Shown here piece after piece: positions 22,430-33,639 of a stretch of 64,000 bases of DNA (position 1 is its first letter; each line of letters begins with the position of its first letter). Source of the DNA: Norana najaformis (taxonomy: Eukaryota > Annelida > Clitellata > Crassiclitellata > Hormogastridae); contig OZ029914.1 of assembly GCA_964023275.1 (NCBI GenBank), positions 42,821,924 through 42,885,923 of the forward strand. The letters are read 5' to 3'. The position numbers and the translations under genes were made by a program. Below the pieces are notes generated by a model, which did no database searches, was not told where the DNA came from, and saw only the letters and a program-made list of their open reading frames with translations.

Positions 22430-23090
22430 CAACTTGTGAAGTTATGAGCTAGGGCTCCGAAGGTTAGTAAAGCGCCAGCTATGTCTCTGTCTAAGTACAC
22501 ATGTCTGTGTAATCTCCAAAATGTTCAGGCCTGTTTATTTGGTTATTTACTGGAAAGATGAAACGTTTAGAAATGTCACTTTGTCGTTTTCGCGGTATCT
22601 CTATTTTGGCCTATGTTTGCTCTAGTTACGTCACCATTTCATTTATATACTGTACTGATATGTCGAGACAGATTCAGGAAGCTTAGAAAACATTTCAACA
22701 ACCTGTGCGGGTGCGCTTAAATGAGTCAGGTGTAACTAGGGTACTAAGTCTCGAACTTTATAATGACTGTATTTCATCAGTAGACAATTGGAGCTAAAAA
22801 GTCAGCGCAATTGATGACCAACAGTGTACCTCATCATTAGACGAATACAGTTGAAAGAGAAAAGCGCAAACATGCCTTGTAGTACTTATTTGCTCGAGTC
22901 TGTTGTCTCAACTACGCATTTAGTTAGATGCTCTTGAATTATACAAGCGTGAACGATTTTATCGATTTGTATAAAAGTGTCTTAAAATGTTTGAATGGTT
23001 AAACAGAGAAACTGTAGTCAGCGTTATACTACTCTCTGTAATTTTACATTCTATTTCCTTGTTTCCGTTTAATTTTGCATCTAATTCATC
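22430..23090. other. 3' flank of the LRAT gene
   Basis: No separate gene is evident. An open minus-strand frame at 22959-23213 overlaps the LRAT exon out of frame and is a shadow. Confidence 0.4.
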
Positions 23091-23091
23091 G

Positions 23092-23652
23092 CTAATCTGA
23101 CATATGGCCGCTCTGCCTTGAAAACGCTTGCCCAGTCTTACACCAAGTAGCAAAATGTTCACAGTTGTTGACGAACACATCGAAGCTGCGTCCGTGCAGG
23201 TCACGTCTTCCAATCATACTTTCTGCTCTCTTGACAACATCGTCTGGTGAATAGCACTTGTCTTCATTTTCGTAATCAATACGATAGAGCTTTCCCTCGA
23301 CTGCAAAATGAATCAGATTGTCTATGGCTTTCTGAACGGTGACGACCCGCATCATGGTCTTCGATGCAGGTGGAAGCGATTCATCTAATAACGAAGCACT
23401 CGTTGATGAATCAGTGGTTGCTGACATCGCTGTTTCTGGTCCAAGACTGGATGAATTGGACGCTGGTACGTTAGGGTTAAATTGTTCCCAGTTATAGTGA
23501 ATGAGTTCGACCGTCTCATCGCTGATGACTCTTGTAACAATAGCGTGATGAGATACGATGCTTAACAGTGTTGTCGGGCAGCTTATGTGATTGCCAGGCT
23601 TCAACTGCTTAATCGCTTTTATCTGCGTGAATTCATACCACAGGCCTTTATT
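23092..23652 (-). CDS. LRAT-domain protein, terminal coding exon
   Basis: On the minus strand an acceptor (CATTTTAG) ends at 23653 and the exon opens in frame as NKGLWYEFTQIKAIKQLKPG. LKPGNHIS is the usual entry of the LRAT fold. The conserved residues are visible: first histidine in HHAIVTRVI, second in ELIHY, cysteine in NNCEHFATWCKTG. All three catalytic positions of the family are thus kept. LRAT-family enzymes (lecithin:retinol acyltransferase, HRASLS/PLAAT) transfer acyl groups or hydrolyse phospholipids through a cysteine acyl intermediate. A serine/threonine-rich insert of about 35 residues follows the second histidine. No C-terminal membrane segment follows before the TAG at 23092. 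Upstream exon(s) with the start were not found. Confidence 0.8.
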   Translation of the reverse strand, partial: NKGLWYEFTQIKAIKQLKPGNHISCPTTLLSIVSHHAIVTRVISDETVELIHYNWEQFNPNVPASNSSSLGPETAMSATTDSSTSASLLDESLPPASKTMMRVVTVQKAIDNLIHFAVEGKLYRIDYENEDKCYSPDDVVKRAESMIGRRDLHGRSFDVFVNNCEHFATWCKTGQAFSRQSGHMSD

Positions 23653-23889
23653 CTAAAATGAGAAGCATATAAAACTTCAAATCTAGACAAATTCTACTAA
23701 AGTGCAAAAATTATAATTATGTAAAGAGGCTTTGTGACTTATTCGGCAAAATATGTAAATATGTGTTCAACTGCAAACAATGTCGACATTTCTACAATGT
23801 TGGGTTCACCAACTTCAAATCCTGGTGTTGTCACTGAGTTATCATGATGCATCATACGTTGCAATAGTGAACAGAACCATGCCAGAGCT

Positions 23890-24152
23890 CTACGAGCCAT
23901 GACATCTAGTTTCACAAGGGGCTGGAAGAGACTAGCTGGACGCCCTCGTCACACATGGACAAGAGGGATGGAGTCCGACCTGCGTCCGCTGAATTTCGGC
24001 CTATACACGGCCTGGAGACGTACCCAGAACAGAGACGGCTGGCGGCGTGTTGTGGAAATGGCTAAGCTCCAGAGCGGGGCAGGTCATTCAATAGACGATG
24101 ATGATGATGATGATAATGGTGGTGATGATGATGGTGGTGGTGGTGGTGGTCG

Positions 24153-24189
<37 letters not shown>

Positions 24190-24190
24190 A
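23890..24190 (+). mobile_element. 3' end of another non-LTR retrotransposon with GAT tail
   Basis: The open frame reads WKRLAGRPRHTWTRGMESDL, RPLNFGLYTAWRR, NRDGWRRVVEMA. This is the common RGRPR-TW ... DL-PLN-GL-TAWRRAQDR--WR end of a LINE ORF. It passes into a GAT/GGT trinucleotide repeat at about 24098-24188, which makes a false acidic tail. Only the last 60 or so codons remain. Confidence 0.8.
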
Positions 24191-24359
24191 CCTCTGATGT
24201 TAAGAAAAACCAAACGCCTTTGAACACAGAATTAATAACTCGTGGGCATGAGATTATTATCTCGAGGGAGTTAGTTTGGCCTTTTGTTAAGGTCGAAACG
24301 CACTCATTTAAACGCCATCATAGAAGCTCAGTACTTAACAATCATTTCTTAATCTAGAG

Positions 24360-26650
24360 GTTACGACGTTAGTCATTAAACTGGTTACTCGCCTTTATTC
24401 GTTTCATTGTGTCCTCACGTACACCGGCATAAAATGTAGCTGCCGCTGTTAACATAATGTTATCCATTTCACCTGTTGTACGTCTTTAACAACCTACAAC
24501 AAAATCTTTAGCTATTAGTCTAAAGTTGTTGCCTTAATAGCTTTAAACCGGAGTTGACAGCAACCCTTGTTAAGCTGATTAACTGGAGAGAGAGAGAAAC
24601 AGCTACAGACAGACAGAGAGACTGACAGCTACAGACAGACAGACAGTATCGTCGAAACTAGTAATATGTCAGAGCTATTATGTCAAAGCCTACGAAAACA
24701 ACCATAATTTCTCTAAAGCAAACAATGAAAGACTAACCAAGTAGGTAATAAACAATTAAGTAATAAATCATTAAGTAGCCTTTATGTGCATCTGATAAAC
24801 GCACACGCACTTCATTTAAACACAAATGGCTTAAACAATTATGAACACTTGCACTCAAATACAACGTAATTTTACTACTGCTAAAGATGCAGCTATTCAG
24901 AAGGCTAGAGTTGGCTTTAAAAGATATTCTGAGATTTTAAATGGTCGTACATATATACACATATCCCAATGCATATAACAACTATTGATCTTTGTGGTAT
25001 TAAGCAACATATTGGTTTGTTTAACCATGTTGTGTGTAAAATAATCGATAACATGGTAATATAATGCTTTAGCGAGTATGATATCCTTAGGGAAACAAAT
25101 TTACACAGATTTGCAAGAGTTTGAGCGTGTTCAAAATAATAATAAGTTCTTTGAGAAAGTTTATTAGCCGCTTGACAGAGAAAGTCCTAACATATGCATT
25201 ATGCCTGCTTGGATTTTTTTCGGGGCCATTGACGAGTTGTGATATGTAGGGCAGCAAAGATTTCAGGCGAGTTTAATAGCTGCTTTTTGTACTTTTTTCA
25301 TGCATTCAATGTCCTTTTGGTAGTTGGAATTCCAAAACTGGATACAATATTTTAGATGTGGTCAAAGGTATGTATTGTGCAGTATACTGAAACTGTCAAT
25401 ATAGGTCTGTTTAAAAAACCTTAGTATGATAACAAAAATTGATATTGCCTTTCCTAATGCTTTTCTGTACTACTGGCTCCACCCGAGGACATTATCGATC
25501 AACATTTCCAAGTCTTTCAGTCTCTTCTTTGTTAACAAAATCCATTCCATCTCTTAGGTGAAAGTTGATTTTCTTCTTCAAAGTTGCACAACTATGCATA
25601 TAAAACCGTTAAATTTTAACTGCCATTCCCTCGACCCGTCTTCTTCCTTGTCTTGATCTGCTGCTGAATTTGTTTATATTGATCGTTTTGTATTTTTCTC
25701 CATTTATGTGTTTCATCAGCAAACATCGTCATTAAACTTTCTGTTATACCTGGTCCCTTGTTTACTTCGTCAATAGATTTGTTACAAAACTAAAAGTAGG
25801 CTTACAGTAAGAATTGGGGATTTCCTCGTCAAGTCCCTCATAAACTTCCTCAAAGAATTCATGCATATCTCCCACAGAGTCATCATCATCATCATTATCA
25901 TCATCATCATCATTTCTTAATAATGTAAGCGTCAAAATAAACTGAGATAACAGACAAATGATGAAACGCAACAGACATATAATATTAAAAAGTAACGTCC
26001 ATCTAAACAGTTTCAGAAAGTTTCAAAAAGTTGATTAATCTGTCAAATACCAATTCCGATACGACATTCATTACTAAAGTTATCACAGGCTTTAACTGTA
26101 TAAGCTTATTAACGCGAGATACTGATAACGAACCTGATAAATCTCGAATCACACAGACTTTCAGTGTCTGTTGACACTATGTATTGCCCCTAGCTGCAAG
26201 CCCCTATGCCTTTATCATGCCCGTCGCGTTAGTCATATTTTATCCGGTAACCATGGGAATCCCCATAATTGAGAGCAAGTAGGCCCCTATGTTAAATTAT
26301 AGACACGATCTCCGATCCAGGGTACAAGAAGTGATAGTCATTTCAACCAGAGTTACATAAAAGGAATTTTCGTATGCTTAGAATGCTTCCGTTTGTGAGA
26401 AATTTTAGTGTTCCTGGAAATTTACTTACTTAGACCTACATCTATTTGAGATTTTGTGTTCCTTTAGGGTGGTTATTAAACATCTTTATCTACGCCCAAT
26501 TACTATTTTTGATTTTGTCAAACATCAGCAGGTTTCCTGCTTCCAATTTGGCCAGTGTCTTATATTAACAGGCCTATGTCATCTGTAAAAAAATGCAAAA
26601 TCGCTATTAACATATGATGCAGATTCAAAATGGTTTTATGGAAATTTAAA
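24360..26650. other. gene-poor spacer with simple repeats
   Basis: I find AGAG/ACAG repeats at about 24585-24645 and an ATC repeat at 25877-25916. The ATC repeat creates an acidic minus-strand frame starting from TTG and lacking ATG. No domain-bearing frame or RNA gene is seen. Confidence 0.4.
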
Positions 26651-26654
26651 TGTA

Positions 26655-26720
26655 AAATGGAAATGTACATGTTTTTTCTATACCGACCTTATGGCCTCGA
26701 CCATGCTCATTTTTCAGTGA
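26655..26720 (+). repeat. interspersed repeat X
   Basis: TATGGCCTCGACCATGCTCA and flanking TTTTTCTATACCGACC recur at 28340-28400 and 56120-56200 in the same orientation, and inverted at 27405-27500. No coding or tRNA-like part is visible. Confidence 0.55.
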
Positions 26721-26729
26721 GTTAAGAGA

Positions 26730-27283
26730 GTTACGAATTGAGTACAAAGTCCTATCACTTACCTGCAACACACTTCAATCTTCCCAACCCTCCCATCTTC
26801 GTCAGTTATTCACAATACAACTCTTTCGCTCAACCCGCTCCTCTTCTGCCCTAACACTTCGCCCTCCCGTCACCTCATCCTTAAAATTTGGTAATCGCTC
26901 CATAGCCATAGCTGCCCCACCACTCTGGAATAAACTCCTCCGGAACTGAAACAGTTTTCTGACCCATCATTTCAAACTCATCGATGCTCCACCGCTTGCA
27001 ATTTCTACTTCGGCCTTTCACTCAAACTGAAAACATTCTACTTTCACAGATCCTACTCTGACACCCCTTCTTCCTCTTATCTCTTTCCCCTCTCCAACCC
27101 CAAACACCACCCCCATAGCTGCTTTGCTGTCTCTCCGTCTGACGTTTGGATCTTGACCTGGAACCAAATCCTTTTGCCTATCGATTTTGTTTTGGCTGAG
27201 CGCCTGTGAATAAGCTATCCCCGCGTCGGGTCTTTCGTTGAACGCTGTAGAATTCTCGGAATTACGATTACGATTATACGTGA
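26730..27283 (+). mobile_element. 5'-truncated retrotransposon, ATTACG-tail family, copy 2
   Basis: The plus strand reads LTCNTLQSSQPSHLRQLFTI, then ALTLRPPVTSSLKFGNRSIA and APPLWNKLLRN, the C-terminal end of reverse transcriptase. It continues with TGAGCGCCTGTGAATAAGCT and ends GGAATTACGATTACGATTA. The final 70 codons are less decayed than in copy 1. Confidence 0.82.
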
Positions 27284-27404
27284 TAATTCACCACTGTTAC
27301 CAGTTTTAATGGGCGCCAAGCCATTTAAGTTTAAGTTTAGCAAGTTCAGAGATTTGTAGTCTATATTGATGAATGTTTGCTGCATAAACTGCTTGAAAAA
27401 AAAT

Positions 27405-27500
27405 TAAAAAACGGCCAGCGTTGTTGAAGGATCTCACCCGATTAATTCATTGAAAAATGAGCAGGTCAAGGCCATACGGCCGCTATAGATATTCGTCTAC
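27405..27500 (-). repeat. interspersed repeat X, inverted copy
   Basis: The reverse complement reads TATAGCGGCCGTATGGCCTT, GCTCATTTTTCAATGAATTA and ATCGGGTGAGATCCTTCAAC. It is most like the copy at 56120-56200. Confidence 0.55.
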
Positions 27501-28775
27501 ACGGACATTTGATATTCACACTTTCACAAGAACCTTATGCTTTAGGTCACACTGTCACAATACATGCTGGGCGACTAATATTCCAAAAGTCGGACATAGT
27601 ATTCGATACGGGCGAACACAGGACCAGAGTTCGCGGTAGGCCTACTGTTAGGCATCTGATACACATTGGTTCACTGTTGATTTGCTGACTGGGCAGCCTG
27701 TAAAGTTTCAGAGCGTTAATAAAAACTAGATACTAGTGCCAACGGCTAGGCATACCCAGCAGCTGTTGACCTAATCCAGGCAGAGCCCCTTTTGTAAGGC
27801 GCAGCTAATTTGGCTGTCGGAACAGCTGCCGTTTAGATAAGAGGATAGGACGAAACGTTGGCTAGACAGTGCGAGAAAAGTAGGTTACTGAGAATACAGT
27901 GAACCTCGAGTGTAGCAGACGGATAGACTCATAATATTATGTCGAACGAAACTGTATATACTATATTTCATAAAACAACCTTAGAATGACAGGATGCTTG
28001 AATTGTTTCATGGCTACTTTACGAACAGGTGGGCCTAGTATAAATGATTAAACCTTAGAAGCCTTTAATAAATAAATGCAGACATTGACACCAAGTAACG
28101 AATATGCTTACAAAGCGAGTTCAGTAATGCAGCGAGCATTATGTTGAGCCTGATACTGAATAGCTCACAGACATACCTACACTCTAATCTCATCTAATCT
28201 AATGACTTCTTTAGCGCCGTTATCGTAGTGCACGAGACATCAGTTGACGGTCGCTTCAAGATAAATTACTGTAAAGTAATCATAATCTATGAAAGAAGCC
28301 CGTTCACAATTCAATAGGTTCGGTAAATATAAATAAATGTAAATGTAGACGTTTTTCAATAGCGACCGTATGGCCTCGACTCTGCTCATTTTTCACCAGT
28401 AGCTCGGTTACTAACTCATTCAACTTTAGCAAGATGTTGTATAAAAACTTGAAGATTCTAGAACAATAGGGTCAGTAGTGTTGTAACTCGTTTCAATTAC
28501 TGCCCAGCCTAGATAGGGCATGCTAGTGTTTCAAGTAAACAGATTGCTACAATGTATCCGTTTGTTCCTTAAAGGCACGAGTCTGTATGTATGCAAAATG
28601 CAGCCAATTCTGCAGCTTGTAACATAGCTGTACCTCAGAGCGAACTTGTAGGCAAGTGGGCGGGTCGGCAGCCTATTGGGGTGGGGTACGCATGTAAATG
28701 TATACAACGAAGCTCTCTGTTGGGTTTAATAATTATTGGTACGAGATGTTCTTCCAGCAGCCTGTGTTAATGACA
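27500..28775. other. spacer
   Basis: No gene seen. A further plus-strand copy of repeat X lies at 28340-28400. Confidence 0.4.
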
Positions 28776-28998
28776 GTAACACCCCTTCTTCCTCTTATCT
28801 GCCTCTGCTCTCCAGCCCCAAACATCACCTACCGTAGCTGCCACGCTGTCTCTCTGCCTGACTCTTGGATCTTGACCCGGAACCGAACCCTTTTGCCTAT
28901 CGATTTTGTTATGACTGAGCGCCTGTGAATAAGCTGGTTCCCGCGGCGCGGCTTTCGTTGGGCGCTGTAGAAATCTTGGGAATACGATTACGATTAAT
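28775..28998 (+). mobile_element. retrotransposon 3' end, ATTACG-tail family, copy 3
   Basis: This begins ACCCCTTCTTCCTCTTATCT and runs through CTGTCTCTCTGCCTGACTCT, TGAATAAGCTGGTTCCCGCG and TTGGGCGCTGTAGAAAT to GATTACGATTA. Only the 3' untranslated end remains. Confidence 0.78.
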
Positions 28999-29293
28999 GA
29001 AACACAGGCAAAGAATATTAATGTGTACAGAGATCAGAGTCTATGGGTAAACGTTCAGATGAAGAAAACCACTGTGCGAACATTACAGTTTGAACAGCCC
29101 CAAGAGTATATGGTAAATAAATCATACGAAGTACCTGAACCACTTGACACCCATGTTATGTCATGTTATGTTGTGTTATGTTATGTCATGCTTGTGTTAC
29201 GTTTATGTTATGTTGTTGAGACAAAATCGTTCGTTCGATAGGGGTGGGTGAGTTCGGCCTGGCCTGTGTGGCCCAGGACTTAAAAGGCTGACG

Positions 29294-29702
29294 TCGAGGA
29301 CGGCGAGGCGCAGACCGTCGACGATAGCTTCAAGGCGGAGTCGGTGACCGAGGCGAAGACGTCGAAGACTGCGTCCAGGCGGAGACGGCAGACCCAGGCG
29401 TAGACCGTCGACTCAGGCGAAGACGGCGAGGCACATATCGTCAAGGCGGAGTCGGTGACCGAGGCGAAGACGTCGAAGACTGCGTCCAGGCGGAGACGGC
29501 AGACCCAGGCGTAGACCGTCGACTCAGGCGAGGACGGCGAGGCACAGACCGTCAAGGCGGAGTCGGTGACTGAGGCGAAGACGTCGAAGACTGCGTCCAG
29601 GCGGAGACGGCAGACCCAGGCGTAGACCGTCGACTCAGGCGAAGACGGCGAGGCACATATCGTCAAGGCGGAGTCGGTGACCGAGGCGAAGACGTCGAAG
29701 AC
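29294..29702. repeat. GC-rich 111-bp minisatellite
   Basis: About 3.7 units of 111 bases contain GGCGAAGACGTCGAAGACTG, GGCGGAGACGGCAGACCC and TAGACCGTCGACTCAGGCG. It is far more GC- and CpG-rich than any other stretch in the window. Since 111 is 37 codons, the minus strand stays open (29828-29280, 182 codons) with a 37-residue repeat. No start context, domain or splice signal supports a gene. Units are nearly identical, so the array is young. Confidence 0.85.
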
Positions 29703-29709
29703 CTGTGTA

Positions 29710-30555
29710 TACAACATGCACACACATAAGTTATCCTTTTGTTTGTCGTTCCTCGGATAAGTACAGCGCCTCTGGCAACTCAATAAAAGGTGTGACGAAA
29801 GTTTGATGCAGAGATAATTCAAAAGCACTCGGCAGGCGTCGGTACCGAGGCTTAGCCGTCAGTTTTGTGACATTGTGTTTATGAAGTTCTAGCTGCAGGC
29901 ACTATTAAATTAGATGCCCACGTTTGTCAACTGGAGGCAAGTGTATTGCCTGTCTAGTCGCTAGAAGGCACTTAAGGTTAGTGTCAAAGTCATTCGCTGG
30001 AGGCTCTAGTAGTCAGACGTCAACGCTTGCCATAGGCTTGGGTCGTCTGTGTGACTAAGTAAGAAACTGAAGTATTTCTTTGTAAGCATGGAATCCTCTC
30101 GGCGTTCACCCAACTGACTCTTCTTCTTCTTCTGTGGCTGTGAGACCGTTGACGTCGACCTTTCTTGTTTGATATCTTTATACAGCAGACTTTATTATTC
30201 ATCACAGACTTGCATTTTTGCCTTTTTAGGCTTATCGTTATCATCCATCATGCTTTCAACATCCTAATCTTAACTCTATATTCAGACAATATGGAAAACA
30301 CTGGCGTGCACACAATGATCTATAAATAAATCATATTCTTTCAACGGTCGTTTGTGCAATAACTTCCGACATAGAAACAGGATTTTCGATCATTCGCCAT
30401 TTCTGTTACAAGTGATGGTTTCTTTGCTATTTTTGTTAGAAGCTGCTTACGTCAACACAATTCGGACGATATCTACAAATCGAACTTTCAAAAGTATTGC
30501 AGGGTAAAGAAATCCTTTTCAATAGAGCACTGTGGGTCCTACGGTTGTCTGTGGA
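29710..30555. other. 5' flank of the glycosyltransferase gene
   Basis: No gene seen. A possible acceptor (AAAAGTATTGCAG) lies at about 30492-30504, which could end a 5' untranslated intron. Confidence 0.35.
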
Positions 30556-30761
30556 TCTACTAGATGTTTCGAATGGCGTCCGAATTCAAAGCTAGTATAC
30601 GGATTATTACTTAGATCAAAAAGTGTCATATGTCTGAAGATTATCGTTCCGATAAGAGTCTACTAGATATTTCTAAAGGCTGCCAGAATTGAAAGACAGT
30701 ATGCGGACTTTTAGTGACTCGAAAGTTGTCAAAGGTCCGAAGATTTTCGTCCCAATATGCG
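30556..30761 (+). repeat. 103-bp direct repeat spanning the start of the glycosyltransferase gene
   Basis: 30556-30658 and 30659-30761 align over their whole length at roughly 70% identity (TCTACTAGAT at both starts; GTCTGAAGATTATCGTTCC against GTCCGAAGATTTTCGTCCC). The second unit contains the start codon and first 20 codons; the first is a decayed upstream copy. Confidence 0.7.
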
Positions 30762-32011
30762 CTGTCTTGATCCTTGTATCTTTTTATTATTTAGAACGTC
30801 AGAATATTTTGCAAATAGGCCTATGCAGCAAGATAATTTACGAGCAGAAGGCAGAATTTCGAGAGATAAAACACCTGAACGGAGTTCATACTTTCTCAGA
30901 TGTCTGCATTGAACCATTGGCAACACCAAAGCTTGAGAACAGATTAAAAATGGTTTTCAATGAAACCAAGAAAATTGTGATCTACGGAAACAATAGCCAA
31001 GCGGATGGTGAAGTGATTGCCCTAGAAGTTGCCGGATCCGCCAACTCTTTGTGGAACCACTGGGAGATCCACTTCCGTCAACAAACTCTTCCAGCTGAGA
31101 ATATGAAGTTACTCAGTGATACAGCATTCTTTGTGCAGCCGACCTGTCCTGGCAACATACATCACTTCTTCACAGATGAATTCGTTCCCCTCTACACCGT
31201 CGTTGTCCTTAGTAACCGTTTACATCCAGGAGCTCGCAATCAGCTTGTTTATCGAACCCCTCGGGTCGACTCTGACGATGACAGGTGTCATTCAAGACGC
31301 AGGTACGAAGGATTTCTTCGGACTTTGTACATTGACGAGTTTCACGACGTCTTCTACAACTTTCCTAACAACACTTGCTTCCGACACACCATCTTCGGCA
31401 ATACACCTCTGGTATTTCGTCAGCGTGACGTCATTGATCACGTGCTGCGCTATTACAACTTGAGCTTGCAGAGCAACAGAAACGCAAACGATCTGTACGT
31501 AACCATTCTTCAGCGTAAAGATAGGCGCATCATAAACGCCGAAGAGGTTCTTTCGTTTGCAAAAGAAGTCGGTTTTACAAAGGCGAGAACTGTAGAATTC
31601 AATAACATATCGATTCACGATCAGCTTGCCGTTATGTCAACTACGAATGTGTTCATAGGCGTTCACGGAGCTGGACTACAGTGGTCCGTGTTTATGCCCG
31701 AAGGCTCCTACCTCATCGAACTCGCCTGGCCTCATAAACACTGGAGGTTTTATTATCAAGAGCACGTACTGAGTTTCAACATTACATGGAAAGGAGTACG
31801 TGTGGTTGATGTAAGGCTGAACTGGACTTCGTATGCAATCAATGTACGACGCGGAGTCCCAGTCAGCGAAGCAGAAAAGTCGAGGTTGATCAGAAAACGC
31901 CCAAACGACCTCGAGGATAGCATATGGAAATGGGCCGACATTGTCGTTCGAAAGTGGGAGATACTAGGAACACTAAAGACTGCTTATAGAGAATTACACA
32001 TGACATGGTAA
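30701..32011 (+). CDS. GT61-type glycosyltransferase, type II membrane protein
   Basis: A single exon of 436 codons from the ATG at 30701. Residues about 16-31 (FVPICAVLILVSFYYL after a basic flank) form a signal anchor, giving a short cytosolic end and a luminal catalytic domain. Family marks are LQRKDRRIINAEE at residues 270-282 and VHGAGLQWSVFMPEGSYLIE at 321-340. These correspond to the R-R-I-N-E and HGA-L--FMP-GS-IEL blocks of glycosyltransferase family 61 (DUF563; animal relatives include EOGT and POMGNT2). Several N-glycosylation sequons (NNT, NLS, NNIS, NFT-like) fit a secretory location. At 436 residues it is shorter than EOGT or POMGNT2 and could be a lineage-specific member. Donor and acceptor cannot be told from sequence. 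The frame is intact. Confidence 0.85.
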   Translation: MRTFSDSKVVKGPKIFVPICAVLILVSFYYLERQNILQIGLCSKIIYEQKAEFREIKHLNGVHTFSDVCIEPLATPKLENRLKMVFNETKKIVIYGNNSQADGEVIALEVAGSANSLWNHWEIHFRQQTLPAENMKLLSDTAFFVQPTCPGNIHHFFTDEFVPLYTVVVLSNRLHPGARNQLVYRTPRVDSDDDRCHSRRRYEGFLRTLYIDEFHDVFYNFPNNTCFRHTIFGNTPLVFRQRDVIDHVLRYYNLSLQSNRNANDLYVTILQRKDRRIINAEEVLSFAKEVGFTKARTVEFNNISIHDQLAVMSTTNVFIGVHGAGLQWSVFMPEGSYLIELAWPHKHWRFYYQEHVLSFNITWKGVRVVDVRLNWTSYAINVRRGVPVSEAEKSRLIRKRPNDLEDSIWKWADIVVRKWEILGTLKTAYRELHMTW

Positions 32012-32189
32012 CACAGTGGCTGTCCTACGAGAGAAGAAGCTTTTATTTACCCTGTGCAAAATTACGGACCACTTATCTTTCGTTTTTCTTCAATTCCTTA
32101 GCTTGCTTTCATCAGCCAACCTCGTCCACCGTTGTCTCTCTTTCCATATTCATGTACTTAAATCTGTAGTCACAAACACGAGATCAATA

Positions 32190-32409
32190 ATATCCCCTTC
32201 TTCCTCTGATCTCTCTTTCCGCTCCAATCCCAAACACAACCCACCGTAGCCGCCGCGCTGTCTCTCTGCCTGACTTTTGGATCTTGACCTGGAACCGAAC
32301 CCCTTTTGCCTATCGATTTTGCTTTGCTGAGCACCTGTGAATAAGCTGGTCCTCGTGACGTGGCTTTCGTTGGGCACTGTAGAAATCTCGGGGATTTACG
32401 ATTACGAAT
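32190..32409 (+). mobile_element. retrotransposon 3' end, ATTACG-tail family, copy 4
   Basis: It starts ATATCCCCTTCTTCCTCTGA and contains CTGTCTCTCTGCCTGACTTT and TGAATAAGCTGGTCC, ending TTTACGATTACGAATT. It lies 180 bases after the glycosyltransferase stop codon. Confidence 0.78.
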
Positions 32410-32944
32410 TATTTATCTGTAAAACACTTAATATAACGCCTTTTAAGTACCTCATAAAAGCGCTGCTAACAGATCTAAAGAAATGCGTTTCAAGACAGTT
32501 TGAACATGTTTCACGAACAGAGTCAAATGCAACAGTACGTTTGTGTTGCCGAAGTCTGTTCCAGGAGGAAGGGCCAACAGGAGAAGGCACGATGGGTTCT
32601 ACTTGATGTGCGGAAGCGTGGCACCTACGTGTCTCCACGGACAGCAGAGAGCAACGATCGCCGATCCAGTTGACTCGATACCGGAACACATAGCTGTGAT
32701 GTATTCTGTGGTGAAGGCTACCACTGAGGCTTCTTTCGGGAACAGAATCTTGAACTTAATTCTTACCTCGACTGGAAAACGGTGGAGTGTTGCAACTCTC
32801 AGATAACATCTGATTTGTTATGAAAGATCATCACGAATGTCGCAAATTTAAAAATGTAAGATTTCATTGCGAAGCACGAAGAATAAACAAGCATACTAAT
32901 CGGATTTTCATATGCAAAGCACTTTAAAGGTTTAACAATCGAGT
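32410..32944. other. spacer between two retrotransposon tails
   Basis: Opposed open frames of 89-95 codons overlap here. Neither has a recognisable domain. It may be an older repeat. Confidence 0.35.
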
Positions 32945-33206
32945 CACTTAAAACTGAAAACACTCCTCTTCCACAAATCCCATCCTGATTTCTCCTCTTT
33001 CCCGTACACCTCTCACCGTCCCAACTCTAAACACGATTCGTCTGACTCTGCCTGCCTGATCTTTGAATCCTTACCTTTCAACAAATCTGACCTTAACTGC
33101 TTATCAATTTTTTTTAGACTGAACGCCTATGCATAAGCTGGTTTGCCGAGACTCGGCATTCTTCTGACAATGTAGAAATATGTAGGGTTTACGATAACGA
33201 TTAGCG
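32945..33206 (+). mobile_element. retrotransposon 3' end, ATTACG-tail family, copy 5
   Basis: It starts CACTTAAAACTGAAAACACT and ends TTTACGATAACGATTAG, with a diverged ACTGAACGCCTATGCATAAG block. It is more decayed than its neighbours. A degenerate TATCC repeat follows at 33220-33300. Confidence 0.7.
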
Positions 33207-33414
33207 TCTGAGTCTATCAAATCCTATACCATCCTATCCTACCGTATTTTATCCTTTCGCTTCCTATCGTATCCTACCCCACTCTAACCACCTTACCATA
33301 TCACTCTATCCCTTCCACGCCTAGCACTGGGATTAACTTATTTCCGGCTACACATATTCTGTGCCTGGTGGTACCAATGGGCAGCTTTGCGATGTTTCAA
33401 CTTCTCGCCAGCAC

Positions 33415-33555
33415 TGAGTCTCGGGACTAACCCAAGAGACCGAGATGAGACTTTAGACGTCATGCCCCGAGACCGAGACGAGACCCTTGACGTCATGCCC
33501 CGAGATCGAGATGAGATCCTTGACGTCCTACCCCGAGACAGAGATGAGAACGTGA
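33415..33555. repeat. 33-bp tandem repeat
   Basis: About four units of 33 bases read PRDRDETLDVM in one plus frame, with the block CCCCGAGACCGAGA and the palindrome GACGTC. The duplicate at about 40490-40600 has fewer, more diverged units. It sits just upstream of a retrotransposon end. The open frame is probably fortuitous. Confidence 0.7.
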
Positions 33556-33639
33556 CGTTGGGCACCAATCTGTCCAAGACGAGACTGAGACGAGAATTCG
33601 TAGCTACGTCTCGAGACCGAGACGTCGAAAGCGAGTCTC

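Noticed and set aside
23899-24357. Protein with a long acidic aspartate tail
   Set aside because: The N-terminal part is a LINE ORF end and the aspartates come from a GAT microsatellite tail.
25762-25971. Possible small acidic secreted protein on the minus strand
   Set aside because: The frame begins at TTG with no ATG before the ATC repeat, and I find no supporting signal.
29280-29828. 182-codon minus-strand frame with 37-residue repeats
   Set aside because: The 111-base minisatellite is a multiple of three; no domain, ATG context or splice site supports a gene.
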